Source: Tetradesmus obliquus (Eukaryota; Chlorophyta; Chlorophyceae; Sphaeropleales; Scenedesmaceae). Taken from it: a stretch of 64,000 nt of DNA. Positions 28,567-39,823 of the stretch are shown piece by piece. Numbering within the stretch: position 1 is the stretch's first letter; each line of letters opens with the position of its first letter. The notes below the pieces were generated by a model. It had not been told where the DNA came from, ran no database searches, and worked only from the letters and a program-made list of their open reading frames with translations. The stretch covers positions 2,728,001 through 2,792,000 of the forward strand of contig CP126197.1 of the NCBI GenBank assembly GCA_030272155.1, given 5' to 3'. A program made the position numbers and the translations under genes.

Positions 28567-30434
28567 ATGGATTTTGTGAGGTTTGAGTCGGAACTGCGCG
28601 ATGGGTGCGGAGATGGCTTGGCAAGAACAGGCGATGCAGACAGTGACGAAGACTACTTCTATCACCAGCACCCAAACGACGTCCCCGGCGTGGAGGTCGA
28701 CTTGAAGGGCACCAGGGCGCTGGAGCGGCAGGCGGGCGTCGCAGGTGATGAGGGATGACGCTCATAGCGCTCATGCACCTCGCTGCTCTAGCGAGCAGGC
28801 AGCAGTGGCAGCTGGATGGACAAAGGTGCAGCACTTCCCAGACGCACTAGCATGGCTACCAGCAGTATTGCACACGTACTATGGCAACCCTTTCATGAGT
28901 ACTCTTCACAAGTCTCAGCACATGCATGAGTGCAGGCACACCCATTGTTGTGTCACATGTGACGCGGCATGTGTGCTGATGCCATGGCATCGCCATGCAG
29001 CGCTTGACGCCTGTGCTGCTGCTTCTTGTCCTGCTGCCGCCGTGCTGGTGCACATGCAGACGTGGTGATGCCCAACCTCAGCACCTTCAAAGCCAGTGAT
29101 AAAACCGTGTGGAGCAGACACGAACCAGTTGATGCGGTCAGCCTGGTGGACATGATGGAGCAGGCGCTGCATGATCCCTGCCATCCGAGAGCGCAGGAGT
29201 ACCGGCTGCTGCTGCTTGACATGCACGGACTGACTGAGCAAGGCAAGGAGGTGGGTAGCTGGACCTGCAGTGCAGTGCGGCCAGGTGGTGGTTGCAGTCG
29301 TACTATGTGCTATCTAGCAGCAGGTTTGATGCTTGCAGGATTCAGCACATGGGCTCAGCTTGTGGGCTGCTGACGTTCTGCTGCTGCTGTCAGCAGCATC
29401 TGCAGCACAAGGCTTTCCTTAGCAAAACCTGGTGTTTGTCTGCTCTGCATGCTGTTGGATCCTGCAAGATGATCAGCCGGGTTGTCCTGCAAGATGATCA
29501 GCTATGAGATGTTTGTGGCGGTGCTTGGGCATTACTTACAGCTCCTCATATTAGACCAGCGGCCGAGCTGCTTGATGCACACTGGATCTAGAAGCCCCAA
29601 ACTGACAGATGCTGTGGAGACATATCTGTCTGCAAGCCAGTGTGTGTCAGTTCTTTGCTGTTCCTCTCTTGTGCCGCCTGCCTGCAGATGGTCAGCCAGC
29701 TGTACGAGATTCCAAGGAAGCTGGCAGCGCGCGGCATCGTGGATGTCCTGCACCCCACACGCATCTTCCTGCTGCGCTCGGGGGACAGCTGGTGCTTCAA
29801 GATCATCCTGTCACCAGCAGCAAGCCTTGTGGGCAAGGACAACAGGGGGCCTCCAAGGCAGCTCACAGGTGAGGAGTGTGACGCTGCCCTGCATGGGAGG
29901 CGGTCACTTCGCTTTGAGGTGTGTCATCAGATCGTCCGTCGTAAGTCGTTTGTCTGTCGACCTTGCCGGCAGCTGCTGCACCTGCATCTTCTGGACAGAC
30001 GATTGATGCAGCTACAGTACCCAGCAATATCCTGCAAGTTGCTGCGCGCTCGGCTAGCTCAGCTGCCTGCAAGCCAAAGGAATTCTGCATTGCAGATGAC
30101 TGCTGCAGGTAACAGCAGTGACACATCTGAGCCAGGAGTACCCAGCATCTTATCTTGCTGCTGCTGCTGCTGCTCCTGCTGCTACTTTGCCTGCTGCTGC
30201 TGCTGCTGCTGCTGTGCAGAGTCTGTGTTCTACAAGCGCGGGTTCCACAGCGCGCTGCAGGAGCACATGCGTGTGCTGGACGCTGCTGATGGCAAGCCCG
30301 TGACTATGCAGCTGGACCTGTCCTGCCTGGTGCCCATGACCACGCTGGCGCTCATCCTGCTGCTGGGCTTTGGCCACATCTCCGGCAGCATGACCCGGGA
30401 GGGGCAGGCGGCCTGGGCGCGCACCATGAGCTGC
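28567..30434 (+). CDS. Unrecognised multi-exon coding sequence, exons A-D
   Basis: Four exons join in phase: 28567-28744 (starts MDFVRFESELRDGCGDGL, then an acidic stretch), 29060-29250 (DVVMPNLSTFKASDKTVW and EYRLLLLDMHGLTEQGKE), 29688-29868 (MVSQLYEIPRKLAARGIVDV, IFLLRSGDSWCFKIILSP), 30220-30434 (ESVFYKRGFHSALQEHMRVL, then the hydrophobic SCLVPMTTLALILLLGFGHI). All donors and acceptors fit the consensus, which is the main evidence that these are real exons. No terminal exon was found next to 30434; the last exon ends in phase 0 and could continue at 35044, where an exon also begins in phase 0. I do not recognise the family. The hydrophobic stretch could be one membrane segment. Confidence 0.6.
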
Positions 30435-30514
30435 GTGAGTGCGCGATACAGAGCTTGGAACCATGCAAAACTCCAGTTTCACTGCGGCTGAAGTGGACAC
30501 ACTCTGGTCAGGAC

Positions 30515-30575
30515 TCGTTCCCTAACCGTTCCCTAACAGTTCCCTAACCCTTCCCTAGCCATTCCCTAAAAGTTG
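30515..30575 (+). repeat. Five-copy TTCCCTAAC short tandem repeat
   Basis: Five near-copies of an 11-bp word containing TTCCCTAAC or TTCCCTAGC. The same word in both orientations makes up the structure at 34708-34826. It resembles neither the TTTAGGG nor the TTTTAGGG telomere unit exactly. Confidence 0.85.
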
Positions 30576-31699
30576 CAGCAGCTGTTTCTCCCATATACAG
30601 AGCCTGTAGAGTGTTAAACGCACTGTAATATATATTATATTGTCTACTTGTACTTATGTTGAAGCTGGCAGCCGGGTAGGCGACCCTCACCATTGCTGTG
30701 CCTGCTCCTGCAGTGGGTCCTGCTGACTGCTGCTGCTGCTGCTACCAGTGCTGCTGAAGTTGCTGCGTGTTGTGCATCTTTGCCGTTGGATGAAGGACAT
30801 TATGATTACGATCAATGTGCTTCTGCGTGTATCAGCGCAACTTGTGCTGCACTTCTGCACACTTCGAGTGGACCTGCCTGCGGCACTGAGCTGCAGCAGA
30901 TGCAGCAGCTCCACTAGTGCCACGAGCAAAATCACGCTCACCAAGTGATGGTGCTCGGTGAGATGTTGAAATCAAATACAAAGCACACTCTTGTACGTGA
31001 TATAATGCAAGCTCAGCAGTGCCGTCAAACATAGCTCTGTCACAGGTGTTATGCCAAGACATTTGACTGGGGCCGAAACAGATGGAAGCTCCATACGCGC
31101 AACTTGCCGCCTTCAAATCACAAAACGACACCCTCGTGCATTTATTACTTCATCTTGCGATTCGACGCTCCCGTAGCAACCTGCTGCTCCTGAAGCACTC
31201 ACACGTTCGGTCTAAAGCATCGATTGGCCGGGCCTCGACAGCGATTGAGATGACTCATACATCACAAATAGCTACTGGGCCGGCAAGAGGTCTCATCGGG
31301 CGCTGCATGGATCGGATCAGTGGTGGTTGACCTTTAGTGCACTCGGTGGTTGCAGCAATGGGCGTTGTCTTGCTCAATCATCATCGATCGCGCAGCCCAT
31401 ATCCTGCAGATATCAGGTGGCTACGGTGGCTGTCATCCCTGGACTGATCCGCTGAGGTTGGTGCAGCAATGGTGCTTCACAGTGCCAGGGGCAGGAGCTG
31501 TTGCTGCCTTTGCAAAGTGGCTGATGCAGTGCCTCCTCCAGGGGTTCTAAAGTGCATCATCTGCGTATAAAATGCTCGTGTATAGTAGCTATACTGCTTT
31601 GTGCCAGCAGCATGTGGAGGAGGCAGCAGCGCTGCCTGCTGCAGCACCAGGAGCAGCATGCTGTTTACAGCTATGTAGCCATGTAGAACTGCTCAGCCA

Positions 31700-31757
31700 A
31701 ATGCCTCCTGTGATACGTGGGCACACCATATGCCTCCTGTGATACGTGGGCACACAA
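31700..31757 (+). repeat. 31-bp direct duplication
   Basis: ATGCCTCCTGTGATACGTGG plus GCACAC occurs twice head to tail. No function is seen. Confidence 0.85.
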
Positions 31758-32427
31758 CACTGTGCGGCGCACAAACAGAGCGCTGTCATATGGGACGATG
31801 CTGCCTTGCAGTTGCGTAATCACTGTCACGCTCGTGGAACAGTAGAGGTGAGAAGGGTTACCTGCTTTTGAGACGGCTGACCATGCAGCCCTGCACTTGT
31901 TACGTATGCACGCAGCTATGCACGCTGCAGCAATGATTGGCAGTCTATTACAGTTTGTAGGGCTGTCACGGATTCAACGCTGTCTGTGTGCGCAATGGCC
32001 TGACAGGCACTGCACAACTGCTTGGGTGTGCGCCTTTATGTATGTGCCACCTGGCTTTGTTTGCCTGATGTTGTTATGTGCAGAACTTTGTCTACCAGCA
32101 ATGATACAACACAGGATGCACGCCTGCCTCAGGCGGCTGCTGCTCTACCGTTCTCGCGGTGCTGCCTCACTGCTGCAAGTGCTTGCAGGGACAGTGACAC
32201 AAGTAAGATCATGTCAGCACAGCACAAACATGAGTTGAGCTGCAGCTGCATTGTTGGTGAACATAGCTGTTGTTGCTGCTGCTGCTACCCTTCGTTCTGC
32301 ATGAAGCACCGGCCGCTGTTATCTGTTGCGCACTGGCAGCTGTGCAAGCAACCCTCGCATGCGGTGGATGCCGGCACCACTCACTGCACATGCCGCCCGC
32401 GCTGCCGCCATGCACGCATGCATGCAG

Positions 32428-32886
32428 AGCTGCTGCCGGCCGACTGCGTGTCAGCGCAAGAGGGCTTCAGGCGTGGCAGCGAGTCCCGGGCCAGCTTCCT
32501 GCTGCCGCTGCGGCCGCTGCCTGCTGACGTGAAGCTGCACACACTGTGCAAGGTGCGGGGGGTGGCTGCAGCGCCTGCTGCTGCTGATCCTTTTGTGTTG
32601 CTGGTGCTGCCTGCTGCTGCTACTGCTGCCGCTGTCTGTGATATAGCTTGTACAACCTGGCAATTGGCGTCAGCCACGTGCGCTTTTCTGGTTGCTGTAT
32701 CCACCCCTGGTTCTTGGTGCTGCAAGCCCTGGCAGCTGCTGCTTTGTCAGTCAATTTCACACATGTCAGCATGCTAACAGTGCCAGGTGCGCTGCTGCCG
32801 CCGTGCAGGTGTGCAGCAAGGAGCGCGCGAACAAGTGCGCAGGCTGCGGCCAGGCTGCGTACTGCAGCAGGGAGTGCCAGACGCAG
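32428..32886 (+). CDS. MYND-type zinc-finger protein, partial model
   Basis: Two exons join in phase: 32428-32552 (ELLPADCVSAQEGFRRGSES, ending HTLCK) and 32809-32886 (VCSKERANKCAGCGQAAYCS and RECQTQ). Across the junction they give C-x2-C-x7-C-x2-C-x4-YC-x3-C, the first six or seven metal ligands of a MYND finger, a protein-protein interaction module. The usual final H-x3-C should come from the next exon, which I could not place; a candidate exon at 33105-33173 (ALTGSAAQQQLHLLC, then a stop) has H-x2-C at unusual spacing. The 5' end of the gene is not found. Confidence 0.6.
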
Positions 32887-33368
32887 GTGCGGCATACCCC
32901 ACAGCAGCAGTTGGACAGCCTGCACTGCGTGACGCTGCCAGCTGTTGAGCAGCGATGTTGTACAGCACTGCTGCCTGCTGGCGCCTTTTCTGCTGGGGCG
33001 CAGTGCTGCAGCATTGCACAGCATGCCGCTGCTGAATGCACCAGAGGGTCTGACTATGCTGCTGTGGGCGCTGATGTTAACAACATGAAGCATACCCTCT
33101 GCAGGCCCTGACAGGTTCTGCGGCTCAGCAGCAGCTACACTTGCTGTGTGGGCGACATGTTTCTGCGCCTAAATAATCATCACCACATCTGCAGAGCCAG
33201 CAAGGCATGGCAGATGGGCAGAGGTAGCATGGCACGGCAAGCCGTGTTGAGCAGTTCAGGCGTTGCAGCTTCCTGTTGCAACAACTCAAACACCCATATG
33301 CTCTGCGCTGTTGCCTGCCTGCGCTCGTCGACCTTGCAGGCTGCTGGCGCACTCAATGAGAATGGTGT

Positions 33369-34194
33369 ATGCAGAGGGCCAGCAGGCGGGACAGCCGGAG
33401 ACAGCTGCAGAGCACGATTACAGGACTAGCAGCTCAGGTGCCAGCTGTCTCCACACCGCTCAACCCCTTCGCAGGTATCGCTCCACCGCAGGTGCAACAG
33501 CAGGCCCCACAGCTGCAGCAGCAGCAGCAGCATGACCCACAGCTGCAGGAGCAGCAGCAGCAGCAGCAGCAGCATGACCCACAGCTGCAGGAGCAGGGCT
33601 CAGAGCTGCAGGAGGAGTCTCCGCAGGAGCAGCAGGGCTTGCCAACAGGATCGCAGGTCGCAGATCCTGTTGCATCAGCGCTGCAGCAGGTGGGTTCCAA
33701 CTGCAGTTCTTCATTCTTGCAGGCGGCCTATGTGCATATATCATGACTTGATGGGCAGGATCTGTCGCATGCACTTGCAGGAGCTTGCATGCAAGGCAGC
33801 GGAAGAGGTGTGTTGGGATAAGGTCCAGCAGTAGCTGCTGTCTGGTTCTGCTGCACATGGATGTTGTACGTCAGCATGATGAACCGACTGTGGCTCGTTC
33901 TCTGTGTGGTCTCTGCCTTGCTGCCAGCTCGTCAAGCCGCTGCTGCCAGCAAACAGGGCAGCAAGGGCCGCAGGCCGTGTGCCTGGCAAGGCCTCAGCGC
34001 CCTCAGCAGCAGCTACGACAAAGCCGCGCAAGCTGTCTGGGACCAAGCAGGCGCTCGGCCAGCAGCAGGGCAAGCAGCCGGGCAAGCAGCAGCACAGGAA
34101 GCGCAAGCGAGCTGGTAGTGAGGGGTCTGCTGGCACAATATCCTCAGATGACGAGCGAGAGTGGCTTTCATCAAGTGCGCGGACCCAACTGTGA
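33369..34194 (+). CDS. Gln-rich, basic nuclear-type protein, possible C-terminus
   Basis: Two exons fit in phase: about 33369-33689 and about 33929-34194. The first begins at an ATG or at an acceptor just after it, reads LAAQVPAVSTPLNPFAGIAP and then has poly-Gln blocks separated by HDPQLQEQ repeats. The second reads LVKPLLPANRAARAAGRVPG, is Lys/Arg-rich with a candidate nuclear localisation signal KQQHRKRKRA, and ends after an acidic SSDDEREW. It could be the C-terminal part of the MYND gene 0.5 kb upstream, which has the same strand. No family recognised. Confidence 0.4.
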
Positions 34195-34707
34195 CGACGG
34201 GGCAGCAGCTGCGCCGCAGCACACGCAGTGCCACTGCTGGCGCTGCTGGTGGTGGTGTCGAGGCGTGATGCGTGGGATTTTGGACCTTTGAAGCTACTTG
34301 ATTGATGCAGGAGAAGATGACATGTTTTGCTGGGTACCTAATCATTGACATCAGACGCTGCAACATGTTAACTTGCTGTGGCACGTAGCTACGTGCCATG
34401 GTTGCAGAACAGCAAGGTTGCAGCTGCTGTGCCTTCATCATGTGGATCAAAGACCAACACTCTGTGCCAGTGTATGTTTTACTGTATAGCATATGTATGG
34501 TGCGTTTGATGCTGTTGGCGGCAGCATCACGTTGCTGCTCAGGCATGCCCCATATGCTGCATATGCATGGCACTGCGAGGCCACCGAGGTCGGCGCACCG
34601 AGTCACGGAGCTGCTCCAGTAGTGACCCGTGTGTATGACAATCGTTCCGATCATGTTTTATGCGTGTAAAATGCCGCTTTACAGCTGTTTCGCGATACAG
34701 AAGAAAT

Positions 34708-34826
34708 AGGGAATCCCTATCAGGTTAGGGAATCCCTATTAGGGACGCCATTTGTCCCTAATAGGGATTCCCTAACGGTTCCCTAACCACGATATAGGGA
34801 AGCCTTAGGGAATGGTTAGGGAAAGC
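34708..34826. repeat. Perfect 23-bp inverted repeat in a TTAGGGAA-rich block
   Basis: Arms 34724-34746 and 34754-34776 are perfect reverse complements around a 7-bp loop (GCCATTT). The arms begin GTTAGGGAATCCCTATTAGG. Further TTAGGGAA/TTCCCTAA words flank the hairpin on both sides. It could be a foldback or miniature inverted-repeat element; I found no target-site duplication. Confidence 0.88.
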
Positions 34827-35043
34827 AGTTGTAAGTGCAGTGACACCTGCAAGCAGATTCTGCCTTGCAGGTTTGAAACCATGGAACCATCACAACCATG
34901 CAGCAGATCATTTGTGTATGTTCAGCATTGCGAGCATAAGGCACCGCCGAGCACTGGCAAATCAGACTTGCTGTTGCTCGCATGCTGCTATCTTCTGCCA
35001 CCTGTTCACCTGCTGTCATCTTGCCGCTGCTTGTCATTTGCAG

Positions 35044-36276
35044 GACAACCTGGGCAGGCTGCATGGCGCCCATGGCCGCCCGGGCCTGGTGCATGTGCTG
35101 ACGTGCTGCCTGAAGGCGGACCCTGCTGAGCGCTGGGCGCCAGGCCGCGTGCTGGGCGACTACCAGCTGTGGACGGAGAAGTTCAAGCTGCTGAAGGTCA
35201 TGATTTTCTTCGTGGTGCGTCGCTGTTTTCTGCTGTCGCAACAGTGACTTGAACACCTATGATTTTACAAACGTGCATGGGAGCAGCCCAACTACTGACT
35301 GCAGCGAGTGCAAGCAGCATGTTTCAGCAGGCATTGGTTGACTGTTTGTGCTCGCGTCACATTCGGCGTGCCTGCTGCATCACTTGTCATTACTAACCGA
35401 CTTGTGTTTTGCAATGCACTGCCATCTGGCTGGGCTTGTCACTTTCATTATAGCGTTGGCGTGCTTTCATGTCTATGCCGGTTTTTGCAGTAAGGCTGAA
35501 TGGTCATGTTTGCAGCTATGCGCTGCTGGTCAATGTGGCTATCCTAGTTGGCAGGAAGTTTGATCACTAAGCAATGTCTGCATTTGCCTTGACTGCAGCT
35601 GGTGGACGCCCTGGGCCTGCTGAGGTCGCAGAACGAGAACAAGGTGCTGAAAGAGGAGCTGCAGCACTGGCTGAGCCTGCTGACCAAGGCCCCCTTCAAG
35701 CTGCCCTACGCAGAGCTTATGGCCAAATGCATCACAGGGTCATGGTGAGCCTGCCTAGCGCAGGGCGCACGATACACTTCATCAAGGCTCAGCTTCACGC
35801 ACCGTGTCAGCCACTGTGCTGTTTTTGCCATCAGTCACTTGCAACCACAGCTGTCGCATCACATGCTGCCAACAGTTTGATAGCATATGGGGCAACAACA
35901 AGCCGCTGACCATGTACTTTCAGACAGGAAATTGCTTCTTGATCAGCTCCCGCACACCTGCTAAGCGCCGCGTTTCACGGTGCGGTCATCTGTAATATCT
36001 GTGCCACATGTGCAGGCCTAGGGCAGCTCACTTTCCCTGCAAGGTTTTTGGATGGCCACCCTTGCGCCGCACCTACTGTTCAAAGCCACACACCTCGGTC
36101 TCACACTGTCGCATGTGATGTGTGCTTTGCCCTACAGGCGGCTGGATGTTGGCGACGGCATGCACGGCCTGCGCAACATCTTTACGCACATCATCGACTA
36201 CCTGCTGGAAGACCCCACGCTTGCGCGAGCGATGGCAGGCGCGAATCTGTGGGACGCATCCATCCAAGACACATGA
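35044..36276 (+). CDS. Unrecognised coding sequence, three exons, ends at the array junction
   Basis: Exons 35044-35196 (DNLGRLHGAHGRPGLVHVLT, then TCCLKADPAERW), 35599-35744 (LVDALGLLRSQNENKVLKEE, coiled-coil-like) and 36138-36276 (RLDVGDGMHGLRNIFTHIID, YLLEDPTLARAMAGANLWDA) join in phase with good splice sites. The stop TGA at 36274-36276 lies at the first bases homologous to the tandem array, so the array edge supplies the stop codon and the natural C-terminus may have been cut off. The upstream start is missing; phase allows it to follow the exon ending at 30434. No family recognised. Confidence 0.55.
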
Positions 36277-38260
36277 TTTAGAAACATTCGATGCTTGATG
36301 TTAATATTTAAACTTTTGCCGGTGTTGGCAGGACCGACTTGGCAAAAGTCAGCGACATGCTGTGGCTGTTGCACTGCAATGCAGCAGCCTGATTCTGCTG
36401 ATGACACAGCAGACCAGTGCTCTGTCTCTGCAACTGAAACGTATTCTGAGTAGCATCGTCTGTGTGATGAGGCTGGTGACAAGGTGGCCGTCAGCCAGTA
36501 GCCAGAGGTCAGCAATCAGACAGAGTCCTGCAGACGACGAGTGTGTGCAGCACGTGTGCCAGCATGCACTGCTACATGGCAGAATTCATGCTTTTGGTGC
36601 TGCCTTCAAGACCAGAGACTGCAGCATCTTGTGTTCGCCAGTGACAGCAGTGCACACTGTTCCTTAAGGCTTTCAAATCTACTCAGCAGCTGTCGCACCA
36701 GAAACAACAGCAGCAGTGGCAGCCTTACCAGTGCCAAACGTACAGCAGTGCCAGAGAACACTACAGCCTCCAACGGCAGCAGCAGGAGCACATGCAGCAT
36801 GATGAGAAACATCCACTCAGGCCGACGGGCAGCACATATGTGCGTCTGCTGCAAGCGCCGAGTGTTGGCTGGCTTGCTAGCAGTGAGGCAGGTGATCATC
36901 ATCTCAACCAGCCAAGCCACTGCAATGATGCAGGCTCGGCTTCAACGCGACTGGCGTGTGTGCGTGTACATGATTTGCTGAACGCCATTGTCGCCAGCAG
37001 TGCTGGCTGCTGCAGTTGCGAGTTCGCCAGCAGCACAGCCGCCATTGAGCTGCGCATGACGTCGCATGTTTGCCTCTGAGTCCTGCCATGCAATTGCCTT
37101 GACGGCAGCAGGCACATAGACATCACCCAGTTGCGTGTGTGTAACCCCTTGCTGGTCACCATCATCATGATCATCATCAGCCCATCAACACCATCGGCCC
37201 TGGCTGGTCATGAGCCACGCGTTTCGTTACACGCCGAGGTTTCGGCACGCGCTGCAGCCGCAAGCAGGCGCAGTGGCTCCCTTACCAGCCTGGCGCTGAG
37301 CACACACTATTTGATGCATGCCACAAACGGACATGTATGCAAGGGAAAACGTATGCAAGGGGCAACGTATGCATACATTCTTTGAGGACTCCAACTCCTC
37401 AAGGCATGGAGGTGCCTCTGGGCAGGCCTGGAAGCTGGCACTGTACCCAGGCGCTACCCTTGGGACCAGGCTGCAGTGTGCATGCATATTGCGCAATGCT
37501 TTGTAAGCTGGTCAAAAGAGCGTGCTGAACAAACAAAAACAAGTGCGTGATCCTGATATGGCTATGGTAGGAGGTGTGAAGGCGCATGAGGTATCCTCAT
37601 CGTCACACACACACCCTCCCTTAACTTACGCGGGTGGCGAGTTTTAACACACCACGCGTAGCTCATTCATTCATTCATGCATGGGTCCTAGTAAGTGTGC
37701 AGGCGTGTGCAGGTGATCATTTGGCGTGCAGACTGCACTTGCCTTCAACATATCTTGGGCCGCCAGGCAATGTACAGTTCAGAGCATTTCGGCATACCAC
37801 AAACAGCGGCAGGCGTCTGTGTGTGTTTACCGGCAGCAGCATAACTACGCGGCATACATCTGGCTTGGCCTGGTGGTGGTAAATTCACTGACAGCAGTGC
37901 CGGGTAATGGCATGCTGCCAGCTGCAGCCGTGTGACATGCAGCGCAAGCGCAGGTTGGGCCTGGTGATGTCTTTTCTACTGGCTGTGCCTTCAGTCGTGT
38001 GGAGGAGCAGCAGCAGCAGCAGCAGCAGCACAGGCAGCAGGGATGCTGCAGCTGAATGTCGTTCAGTTGGCAGCAGCTGATGCTGCCCAGACCCCTTGCC
38101 AGGGAGTCACCCGTGGATGGAATTTGTGGTCAGTGGGTTCAGCATTTGATGTGTTTGCTGCAGAGGGCATTTGAATGTATGACACCAAGCACCTGCTTCA
38201 CAACAGATCTCGCTGTCTTTAGCACAGCACATCAAGACACATCAACTGCTTTGTAAACGG

Positions 38261-38309
<49 letters not shown>

Positions 38310-39823
38310 ACTGCTACAGTGTGTACAGGCAGGGTCGGGCAAAGGGATTGGTTTTCATACGGTGACCTTGGGGTGATGTGGCGCTGTACAAGTATACAGT
38401 GAAGCGCCGGCTGCGCAGGGCGCTGGGACAGGTGGGTGTGCCTGGCAGCTATATGCTGCTCACTCGCTGCGTCCGGGCGGCGCTACCTGGGCGGTGCGCG
38501 CAGGCTTGTCGGTGCGGCAGGTGATAGTGAAGGGGCACTGGAAGTCTGATGTGGTGCGCGGGTGCTGTTGCCACAGTCTGGTTGAGCTGTGGCAGGCGTC
38601 TGAACAGCAGCATGATGCATGGTGGAGTGGGGATGGGGTCTGGGATGTAGTGCTGGCGCTTAGGGTGAAGGCTTTGTATGTTGGTGTGCACCAACATATT
38701 TGTTCGTTTTGTTTGTTTTGACAAACCTGTCCAGCCTTGTCACCAGCAGCTTGGTGACTGCGCAGGAGTGTGTAGCAACAACATTAGTTGCAGAGTAGCT
38801 GTTTGGCTGCTTTTTATCATTCCGCGTTGCTGCTGAGTCGTCTTGGGCTGGGGTTTGTGACGGCGTTTCGTCACCCCGCCTGCTTTCCTGTGTGTCCTGC
38901 TGAGCTGGGTTGGAGTAGGCCTCAATTGTTGGCCTTGGTTGCCCACCGCAGAAATACACCAATGTAAGCAGCTACGAACTGTTTTTTGGTATTGCTTTTG
39001 AAACCAGAGCCGAGCTCTGGGCACTTAGTGTCCTTCACTTAGGAGGGTAAGTCAGCCTTGTGCTGGTTGACAACAGCTGGGCCAGCAACAACACCAAGCG
39101 TTGCCAGCAACCATGGTAACTCACCCAGTACATGCAGCAGCCTGCTAGCCCTGCCTAGTCTGCGGCAGGCTGGCAGAGCTGTGCGTGCAAGTGCAAGTCA
39201 CAAGCAAGTCTTGTTTGCGGCCACAGCTGCAGAGCTCAAACGCGCCCACACCCACACCACTGCACAGCAGCAGTGTCTTGCACTTGCAAAACAAGAAGGA
39301 AGGGTAGTCCGATGGGTAGTTAGTCCGACGTGTCGTCCAGCATCTAGCACTCGATGTCCGTAGTGGCTTCTTCTAGGTCTTGCTCTGTCTACGTAGTTTC
39401 ACAGTCAACTGGACATTCTGCTGCTGGATGCTATGATGTATCCCCTCAACAGGCCTCTGTGTTACTACGACGCTGCTGTGGACGCCACGTCATGGTATGT
39501 GGCAGCAAAAACCATCTGTGTGCTGAGCTGTGAGAGTGAATAATGCTACATTACTACCCATGAAGTAAACTTTGAGGCAGCACACAGTGGCCAGTGCAAT
39601 GCCTGGGACGAAACACGAGTGCAGCAGGAGTACTGTTACGAGGCTCTACTGGAGCCAATGAGCATGGTGGACATGCCGAAAACCAACCACTTGCGTGACG
39701 TTTCAATTCAGCAAAGCATACCAAATGTTGGCGGGGCACAATCTAGTGAGCAGCAATGTTTGGCGGCAAATTCGGCGCTGACAGCGACGGAGGACCCATG
39801 CCGTCGACATACTCCTGAAACAC
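36275..39823 (+). repeat. Array unit 1
   Basis: The leftmost unit, 3549 bp. It has the shortest CTG run (about 16 units, 38262-38310), lacks the AAAGGG present near that point in units 3-8 after 'ctactcagcag', and differs at scattered sites from later units. It directly joins unrelated single-copy DNA on its left. Confidence 0.95.

Larger units (their letters stand above)
30435..32427. other. No recognised gene, 2 kb
   Basis: This holds the TTCCCTAAC repeats at 30515-30575, an AT-rich patch with TATATATTATATTG near 30630 and a small tandem duplication at 31700-31757. No convincing exon was seen. If exons A-D and 35044-36276 are one gene, this is intron. Confidence 0.4.

Noticed and set aside
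30515-30575. Interstitial telomere repeat
   Set aside because: The unit is TTCCCTAAC with variable joins, not a pure CCCTAAA or CCCTAAAA run.
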